From: JBDSRX01 sp047445235
Lineage (GTDB): Bacteria; Patescibacteriota; Dojkabacteria; J137
DNA: 19,113 nucleotides
Assembly (NCBI GenBank): GCA_047445235.1
Contig: JBLGEO010000021.1
Location: 1-19,113, forward strand
Reading direction: 5' to 3'
The notes under the pieces were generated by a model. That model saw nothing but the letters and a program-made list of their open reading frames with translations. It was not told the DNA's origin and searched no databases. The position numbers were made by a program, and so were the translations under genes. Below, one piece after another: positions 14,071 to 19,113 of this stretch; position 1 is the first letter of the stretch; the number at the start of each line of letters is the position of its first letter.

Positions 14071-14846
14071 TGAATCAAAACTATAAAAAAATCTTAAAAA
14101 TTATAAAGAAAGCGGGTCAACTTGCACTAGATCTGGAGACACATCTTGATATAAAGAAAAAACAAGATGGAATTGATATCGCTACACAGGCTGATCATCA
14201 GATTGAGGAGATGCTTTATAAAGAAATTAAGAATTTTTTTCCAGAGGAAGGATTTTGGGGTGAAGAAAACGAGGAACTTAGAAACGATCAAGATTATACT
14301 TGGTTTGTAGATCCAATTGATGGAACTAAGTATTATGCAGCTGGAATTCCACTTTGGAGCATCTCTGTGGCAAGAGTTAAAAAAGGAGAGAAAATTCCAG
14401 AGTTTTCGGCAATCTACATTCCAAAAGAAAATAATCTGTTCTTTGCAGAAAAAGGTAAAGGAGCGTTTCTTAACGAGGTTTTGATTAAGAATTTAGGTAA
14501 AAATCAGCTAAATAAAGTTACTTTAGCTCTAGATTTTTCTCCTTCTCCAGACGATTCACTAAATAATTTTGTTTATAGTAGGCTTCCCAAAATTTTCAAT
14601 TCTTTCTATAGAGTAAGGTTCCTTGGTTGTGGAACTTTGAATACTGTTTGGACTAGTACAGGTTTTTTTGGATGTTGTATTAAATATTTCCAAGGTACAA
14701 AGCAATTTAATGATGTCGTAGCGGGTTTGTTAATTGCGCAAGAAACAGGGCTAAATGTAGATTTTCAAACACTCGAAAACGGATTGGATCGTATTGTTAT
14801 CTGCAATAAGAAATTATTGCCAAAAGTCTTAGAAGTAATTAGCTAG
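14070..14846 (+). CDS. Inositol-monophosphatase-family phosphatase
   Basis: A 258-residue member of the Mg2+-dependent, Li+-sensitive sugar and nucleotide phosphatase superfamily. Motifs seen: TQADHQIE (39-46), GEEN (64-67) and DPIDGT (81-86) with metal-binding Glu65/66, Asp81 and Asp84, and a C-terminal FNDVVAGLLIAQETG. In that last motif the Asp of the usual 'WDxAAG' is kept, but the Trp is replaced by Asn. The length is normal. The substrate (inositol phosphate, fructose-1,6-bisphosphate or PAP) cannot be told from sequence. Its start overlaps the stop of the YvcK-like gene (TAATG), so translation is probably coupled. That pairing would fit sugar-phosphate metabolism, but this is inference. 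Confidence 0.88.
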   Translation: MNQNYKKILKIIKKAGQLALDLETHLDIKKKQDGIDIATQADHQIEEMLYKEIKNFFPEEGFWGEENEELRNDQDYTWFVDPIDGTKYYAAGIPLWSISVARVKKGEKIPEFSAIYIPKENNLFFAEKGKGAFLNEVLIKNLGKNQLNKVTLALDFSPSPDDSLNNFVYSRLPKIFNSFYRVRFLGCGTLNTVWTSTGFFGCCIKYFQGTKQFNDVVAGLLIAQETGLNVDFQTLENGLDRIVICNKKLLPKVLEVIS

Positions 14847-14859
14847 ATTTGCTATATCT

Positions 14860-14868
14860 GGTATAATT
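14860..14868 (+). promoter_or_regulatory. Extended -10 promoter of gltX
   Basis: TGGTATAAT is a perfect extended -10 (TGn plus TATAAT). TTAGCT at 14840-14845, 17 bases upstream, is a poor -35. The start near 14875 gives a leader of about 18 nt before the ATG at 14893, with no Shine-Dalgarno motif (AAATTTCAAGT precedes the ATG). Confidence 0.65.
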
Positions 14869-14892
14869 TCTCATATAAATTAAATTTCAAGT

Positions 14893-16428
14893 ATGTCTGT
14901 AAGAACAAGATACGCACCAAGTCCAACGGGCTATGCACACTTAGGTTTTGTAGCTAGAGTGCTAATTAACTACGCAATGGCACGAAAAAATGGTGGTCAA
15001 TTCATTTGGAGAAACGAAGATACAGACCAAGAAAGGTTTGTAGAAGGTTCTTTAGAATATAATATGAAATGGGTTAGAGAATTTGGTTTTGATTGGGACG
15101 AAGGGCCTGATAAAGGTGGTCCATATGCTCCATACACTCAAACTCAAAGATTACCTCTATATAAAGAAGCTTACGAAAAATTAATTGCAAATGACTATGC
15201 ATACAGATGTTTTTGTACTAAAGAAAGGCTAGTCGAACTTAGAGAAATGCAGAAAATGGCAAAGCAGCAAACTAAATACGATGGGCTATGTAGACATCTA
15301 TCTAAAGAAGAAATCGACAAGAATTTTGCTGAAGGGAAGCCTTTCACAGTAAGAGTAAAAGTACCAAAAGATAGAAAAATCGCTTTTGACGATATTATTA
15401 CTCACAATCATGTAGTTTGGGAATCAAATGACGTAGATGATTATATTATAGTTAAGTCCAATGGTATTCCTACTTATCATTTAGCGGCAATGTACGATGA
15501 TGTTGCCATGAAAATTACACATGTATTTAGAGGTTCTGAATGGCTTGCCACAACCCCAGTTCATGTTTTAATACTAGAAGGACTAGGAGTTGCTAAGGAA
15601 GATCAGCCACAAATTGGTCATTTCACTGTTATTTTAGATCCAAATACACCAGGAAAGAAGTTTAGTAAACGAAATAGTAATTTTAAAATCGATGGATTAA
15701 TTATAAAAGGATACTTAAAAGAGGCAATTCTTAACTATTTAATGCTTTTAGGTTGGGCACCAAAAGATAATAGAGAGTTATTTACTTTAACCGAGTTTAT
15801 TGAAGCATTTAGTCTAGAAGGAATGCAAAAATCCAACCCAACATGGGACCAGAAGAAAATGGATTGGTTTAATGGTCATTATTCAAGACAGTTCAGCATT
15901 GATGAGTATACAGAGCAATTTAAAACTTGGATTAATAAATATCTATTGGCTGCAAGTACAGAAGATATTACAACTGTTCTAGTTACAGAGGAAATGAACC
16001 AAGAGAAGGTTAGTTCTTTAATAGAATTGGCTAAAAAAACACTAGGAGATTCAGAATTATCAAAAAAATTAGCACTTGTTCAAGAGCGAGCAATTAACTT
16101 CTGGGAAGTTCTACAACAAATTGAATTCTTCTATAGTAAACCAGGTAATATCGACTGGAATTTAAAGCAATTAGCTAAGGTACAGGATAAACTTCCGGAG
16201 ATAAGAACAAGAGTTCATGCTTTATTAGCATCCTTCAACACTGATTCAACAAAATGGACTCAGGAAGAGTGGGAACCAGGTATGAGAAAAATAGCTGATG
16301 ACCTAGAACTAAAAGCGGGAGATGTATTTATGCTACTGAGAGTTGCTGTAGTTGGAGGGCCATTCTCACCACCACTTCTAGAATCTTTACAGATTTTAGG
16401 TAAGGAAGAAATCCTAATAAGAATATGA
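14893..16428 (+). CDS. gltX: Glutamate--tRNA ligase
   Basis: A class I synthetase that charges tRNA-Glu. The 511-residue length is slightly above average. The HIGH-equivalent lies in APSPTGYAHLGF (8-19), and the KMSKR-equivalent is KKFSKR (255-260), with Phe in place of Met. The GluRS-specific zinc site is conserved: Cys106, Cys108, Tyr129 and Cys133 have the same spacing as the Cys-x-Cys...Tyr-x3-Cys ligands known in E. coli GluRS. FRGSEWLATTPVHVLI and the LGWAPKDNRE region fit the Rossmann and stem-contact parts, and the C-terminal ~170 residues are the helical anticodon-binding domain. No GlnRS is present here. In CPR bacteria such enzymes are often non-discriminating and work with GatCAB (not shown by this sequence). 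It has its own promoter and overlaps the next small gene by four bases (ATGA). Confidence 0.97.
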   Translation: MSVRTRYAPSPTGYAHLGFVARVLINYAMARKNGGQFIWRNEDTDQERFVEGSLEYNMKWVREFGFDWDEGPDKGGPYAPYTQTQRLPLYKEAYEKLIANDYAYRCFCTKERLVELREMQKMAKQQTKYDGLCRHLSKEEIDKNFAEGKPFTVRVKVPKDRKIAFDDIITHNHVVWESNDVDDYIIVKSNGIPTYHLAAMYDDVAMKITHVFRGSEWLATTPVHVLILEGLGVAKEDQPQIGHFTVILDPNTPGKKFSKRNSNFKIDGLIIKGYLKEAILNYLMLLGWAPKDNRELFTLTEFIEAFSLEGMQKSNPTWDQKKMDWFNGHYSRQFSIDEYTEQFKTWINKYLLAASTEDITTVLVTEEMNQEKVSSLIELAKKTLGDSELSKKLALVQERAINFWEVLQQIEFFYSKPGNIDWNLKQLAKVQDKLPEIRTRVHALLASFNTDSTKWTQEEWEPGMRKIADDLELKAGDVFMLLRVAVVGGPFSPPLLESLQILGKEEILIRI

Positions 16429-16637
16429 GCTTCAACGAAGATTACAGAATTCGACCTCCAGCAGATTTGACAGTTGAGGAAATGAATCTTTGTACATTAA
16501 TATACTCGTACCCAGATTTTTCTAAGCCTGAGCTTTTTGTTCTAGCATGCAGAACATGTGGTTGGGACGCTCTAAAATTTAATCAAATCTATAAGAGTTT
16601 GATAGAAAAAGGTGCAATTATTACAAGTGAGCAATGA
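16425..16637 (+). CDS. Small soluble protein of unknown function, coupled to gltX
   Basis: A 70-residue acidic, soluble protein whose ATG overlaps the gltX stop codon (ATGA), the classical arrangement for translational coupling. It ends in TGA. No membrane segment is present. Two cysteines occur close together (ACRTCGW, about 41-47) but there is no second pair, so zinc binding is not supported. The predicted helical pattern (TVEEMNLCTLIYSYPDFSKP, then FNQIYKSLIEKGAI) resembles a small winged-helix or helical bundle, but I do not recognise a family. The overlap and codon use like its neighbours argue that it is real. Confidence 0.6.
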   Translation: MSFNEDYRIRPPADLTVEEMNLCTLIYSYPDFSKPELFVLACRTCGWDALKFNQIYKSLIEKGAIITSEQ

Positions 16638-16658
16638 TAGTTGATTATGTAATATAAC

Positions 16659-16688
16659 TTGGCAGGTACTCACTCGGAGTGCTATAAT
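16659..16688 (+). promoter_or_regulatory. Promoter of the ABC exporter pair, with palindrome in the spacer; probably leaderless
   Basis: A -35 box TTGGCA (16659-16664) and a -10 box TATAAT (16683-16688) are 18 bases apart. The GTG start of the exporter is at 16696, seven bases past the -10, so transcription should begin at or beside the start codon. The spacer contains an 11-base palindrome, CACTCGGAGTG (16671-16681), which could be a repressor site overlapping the promoter. Confidence 0.65.
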
Positions 16689-16695
16689 AAGAATT

Positions 16696-18426
16696 GTGGA
16701 AAAAACAGAAACACCTAAAAAGAAACCAGAAAGCTTAATTTCCTTTCTAAAAAACTTCAAACTTCTAGTTGGGAGTGTAATTGCATTATCATTAGTTGTA
16801 AACGTTCTAACCCTACTTATTCCTAAAATAAATTCTAGAGTAATCGATTCACTACAAAGTGGAGCATATAATAGAGATGAAGGAATAGGTTTGTTCGTTG
16901 GTGTTGCATCTTTAATATTGCTTTTGACTTTAGTACAAGGATATATAAGTAGCATTACTGCAGAAAAGATTGCCGCAGAATTAAGAAGACAATTGATTAA
17001 TAAGATTTCTAGACAATCATTTACTTATGTAAATAAGGTTGGATCCTCAAAATTACTTACAAATCTAACAGCAGATGTTGATGCAGTTAAAGCTTTTATA
17101 CAGCAAGGAATTGTTTTTGCATTCGCTGCAGTAGTTCAATTAATAGGAAGTATTCTTCTTTTACTATCAATCAACTGGAGATTAGCTATTCCAATTTTAT
17201 TAACAATTCCAATATTAGGAATTTCTTTTGGATTTATATTTTCTAGAATTGAAGCATACTTTATAAAGGCTCAAGAGGTAATTGATAAGTTAAATAGAGT
17301 AATTAATGAAAGTATTGTCGGTAGTGCATTGGTTAGAGTATTAACAGCTCGAAAATTCGAAACTAAGAAATTTTTAGCAGTTAATGAGGAAGCTAAGGAT
17401 ATTGGAACAAAAATCGTTACTGGTTTTGCAGGATTATTCCCTTTAATCAGTATCGTTGTAAATGCAAGTTTCTTAATAGTATTAGGGTACGGAGGATCAC
17501 AAGTTATAGATAAAACATTATCTGCAGGAGATTTCTCTGCATTCTTCTCTTATATATTCATCTTTATATTCCCAATTATCATGTTAGGTTTCCTAGCTGG
17601 AAATATTGGTAGAGCATTCGCAACATATACTAGATTAAAAGAAGTTATTGATGCAGATGAACCAGATGTTAATGGAACAATAAGCAAAGAGATTGATGGA
17701 GATATTGAACTTAAGAATGTTACTTTAGAGTTAGATAGTAAAGCAATTTTAGAAGATATTAACTTTCATATTAAGCCTAAAACTAGAGTTGGAATTATTG
17801 GCCCAACGGCTGCTGGAAAAACTCAAATATTCTATTTAATTACAGGATTAATTAAACAGAATAGTGGAGAAATCTTAATTGATGGTAAACCTGTTGAAGA
17901 GTACGATCGAGATAAACTTTACTCACAAATGGGTATGGTGTTCCAAGATAGTATTATCTTTAATACAACATTAAGAGAAAATATCGCATTTAAGAATGTA
18001 GACTTATCCGAAGAAACTATCTGGAAAGCTATTGAAACTGCAGAACTTAAAGATTTTGTAGATACATTACCAAAAGGATTAGATACTAAAATCTCTGAAA
18101 GAGGTTCAAGTCTATCTGGAGGACAGAAACAAAGATTAACATTGGCTAGAGCATTAGCATTAAATCCAAAGATACTATTATTAGATGACTTTACTGCAAG
18201 AGTAGATATCAATACAGAAAAGAAAATTTTCGCAAATTTACAGAAGAATTATCCAGAAATCACAGTTATTGCAATTACACAAAAGATTAAGTCTATTGAA
18301 GATTTCGATAATATTATACTTGTAATGGAAGGAGAGCTTATTGCAACTGGAAAACACGAGGCATTATTAAAAAAATCTTTAGAATATCAACAAATTTATA
18401 ATTCACAACAAAGAACAGAAGAATAA
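16696..18426 (+). CDS. ABC exporter half-transporter with degenerate ATP site
   Basis: A 576-residue type IV (MsbA/multidrug-type) half exporter with six hydrophobic segments in residues about 20-300 and a C-terminal nucleotide-binding domain (about 335-576). It has Walker A GPTAAGKT (369-376), a Q-loop near VFQDS (415-419), the signature LSGGQ (473-477) and Walker B ILLLDD (493-498). Asp498 replaces the catalytic Glu, and Gln529 replaces the switch His (AITQKI). These substitutions characterise the non-hydrolysing site of heterodimeric exporters such as TM287/288, which predicts pairing with the exporter gene that starts 23 bases downstream. The start is GTG, supported by the promoter immediately upstream; no earlier start lies downstream of the promoter. 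The substrate (lipid, peptide or drug) cannot be inferred. Confidence 0.92.
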   Translation: MEKTETPKKKPESLISFLKNFKLLVGSVIALSLVVNVLTLLIPKINSRVIDSLQSGAYNRDEGIGLFVGVASLILLLTLVQGYISSITAEKIAAELRRQLINKISRQSFTYVNKVGSSKLLTNLTADVDAVKAFIQQGIVFAFAAVVQLIGSILLLLSINWRLAIPILLTIPILGISFGFIFSRIEAYFIKAQEVIDKLNRVINESIVGSALVRVLTARKFETKKFLAVNEEAKDIGTKIVTGFAGLFPLISIVVNASFLIVLGYGGSQVIDKTLSAGDFSAFFSYIFIFIFPIIMLGFLAGNIGRAFATYTRLKEVIDADEPDVNGTISKEIDGDIELKNVTLELDSKAILEDINFHIKPKTRVGIIGPTAAGKTQIFYLITGLIKQNSGEILIDGKPVEEYDRDKLYSQMGMVFQDSIIFNTTLRENIAFKNVDLSEETIWKAIETAELKDFVDTLPKGLDTKISERGSSLSGGQKQRLTLARALALNPKILLLDDFTARVDINTEKKIFANLQKNYPEITVIAITQKIKSIEDFDNIILVMEGELIATGKHEALLKKSLEYQQIYNSQQRTEE

Positions 18427-18449
18427 GCAAAGCTTGTTAATAAATAAAC

Positions 18450-19113
18450 ATGAACTACGAACTTAGCAACGAAGAATCAAAACAACCAAATGTAAAAGCA
18501 AGCTCAGCATTAAGAGCTCTTTATCAGTATATAAAAGGATCTCAACTAAAGATTTTATTAGCTTTCTTGTTCCTTATAATTGTTTCTCTTACATCAATTG
18601 CCTCTCCATTTATTATTGGAGATGTAACTAATAAATATATTCCAGTTGGAGATAAGGATAATCTATTCAAGTCTTTAATTCTACTTGCTGCAGTTTACAT
18701 TGCAGGTTCAATATTTAGTTACTTCCAAGTTAGAGTAATGGGGCAAGTGGGACAAACTATCCTATTTAGAATTAGAAACGCAGTTTTTCAAAAGCTACAA
18801 TCTCTACCTTTACAATTTTTCAATCAAAATAAGTCTGGAGATTTAATTTCTAGAATAAATAACGATACAGATAAGATGAATCAAGCATTCTCAGAAACTC
18901 TACTAAGATTTTCTGGAGACATCTTGGTTATTATTGGAATTGCAATTGTTAGGGAAATTGGTCCTGTAATTACGGCTTTAATTTTTGCAGGAAAAATTGC
19001 CTCAAGCATTGGGGCGGAATTAGGTTCTATGAAAGTAACAGAACAAATTGATGCCATGGAAGTAAGTGGCACCAACCCTTTCAAATACCTGGTGGTTACA
19101 AGAGTAATGGCTA
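18450..19113 (+). CDS. ABC exporter N-terminal part joined in frame to an MlaE-type permease segment; incomplete, probably chimeric
   Basis: The frame is open from the ATG to the window edge (221 codons). Residues 1-167 are a normal exporter N-terminus: a soluble tail, TM1 (about 33-56), TM2 (about 74-92), then the family's LPLQFFNQNKSGDLISRINNDT (given as 119-140) and the start of TM3 (about 157-167). From Arg168 the sequence changes to an MlaE-family permease: REIGPVITALIFAG, ELGSMKVTEQIDAMEVSGTNP, then FKYLVVTRVMA. The exporter half would be the natural partner of the upstream degenerate half transporter. The MlaE part belongs to a different transporter class and starts mid-domain, so this is very unlikely to be a functional protein. 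Treat only about 18450-18950 as belonging to this genome. Confidence 0.75.
   Translation, partial: MNYELSNEESKQPNVKASSALRALYQYIKGSQLKILLAFLFLIIVSLTSIASPFIIGDVTNKYIPVGDKDNLFKSLILLAAVYIAGSIFSYFQVRVMGQVGQTILFRIRNAVFQKLQSLPLQFFNQNKSGDLISRINNDTDKMNQAFSETLLRFSGDILVIIGIAIVREIGPVITALIFAGKIASSIGAELGSMKVTEQIDAMEVSGTNPFKYLVVTRVMA
18951..19113 (+). other. MlaE-like permease fragment, likely foreign sequence joined at the contig end
   Basis: The 54 codons match the conserved core of MlaE/YrbE-type permeases (REIGPVITAL, AELGSMKVTEQIDAMEV). A hand count gives about 41% GC, against about 27-30% in two sampled 60-base lines of the exporter part just before it. Codons such as GGG, GCG and CTG are also more frequent. 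MlaE permeases belong to lipid-trafficking systems of outer-membrane bacteria (for example Bacteroidetes and Proteobacteria) and are not expected in CPR. The junction lies near 18945-18951. Confidence 0.7.

Noticed and set aside
16426..16637. TGA recoded as glycine (as in Gracilibacteria/Absconditabacteria)
   Set aside because: gltX and the 70-aa gene both end naturally at TGA, and no conserved gene here has in-frame TGA.
18881..19084. Minus-strand frame of 67 codons near the right edge
   Set aside because: It lies opposite a continuous plus-strand coding frame whose translation matches known transporter families; it is a shadow.
1..19113. tRNA, rRNA, CRISPR arrays or insertion sequences
   Set aside because: I saw no cloverleaf, rRNA-like stretch, repeat-spacer array, transposase or terminal inverted repeats. 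All gaps are shorter than 200 bases and are accounted for by promoters and terminators.

Overview
The window is AT-rich, densely coded DNA with standard genetic code usage (TGA, TAA and TAG all end genes). Short intergenic gaps, minimal single-copy housekeeping genes and a large share of small secreted or membrane-anchored proteins suggest a Candidate Phyla Radiation (Patescibacteria) bacterium. The class cannot be fixed from the sequence. Two traits run through the window. Recognisable promoters are TATAAT-like, often with an extended -10 (TGn). No gene start I inspected carries a clear Shine-Dalgarno motif, and two promoters (recO and the ABC exporter) lie so close to the start codon that the transcripts look leaderless.

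Layout. 1-2792 (+): the 3' part of a surface-type protein, a small membrane-anchored protein with its own promoter and terminator, and a stand-alone secY. 2793-2986 holds a strong terminator and a GC-richer element that looks repetitive. 2987-5720 (+): a two-gene recO-pheT unit. A bidirectional terminator separates it from a convergent minus-strand operon (9400 down to 5814). That operon encodes four envelope proteins: a membrane-anchored protein with a Thr-Pro linker, a cohesin-like plus dockerin-like protein, a membrane-anchored cohesin-like protein, and a cohesin-like protein with an LPTTG sortase signal and C-terminal anchor. Next come sufC (-) and a PKD-like type I membrane protein (-). 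Divergent from the latter, with start codons 3 nt apart, is a plus-strand run: a 20-cysteine exported protein with a ~34-residue repeat, a long YvcK/CofD-like protein and an inositol-monophosphatase-family protein. gltX with a 70-aa overlapping gene follows, then a half ABC exporter with a degenerate ATP site and the start of its probable partner.

How the genes may work together. The 9400-5814 operon has the parts of a small surface assembly: dockerin-like and cohesin-like modules plus a sortase-type wall anchor. It is the best candidate for an undescribed system. The cysteine-paired repeat protein is the second. The two exporter genes probably form a heterodimer.

Caution. The last ~160 bases encode an MlaE-type permease segment joined in frame inside the third membrane segment of an ABC exporter. 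I read this as a probable assembly chimera, not a new fusion protein.
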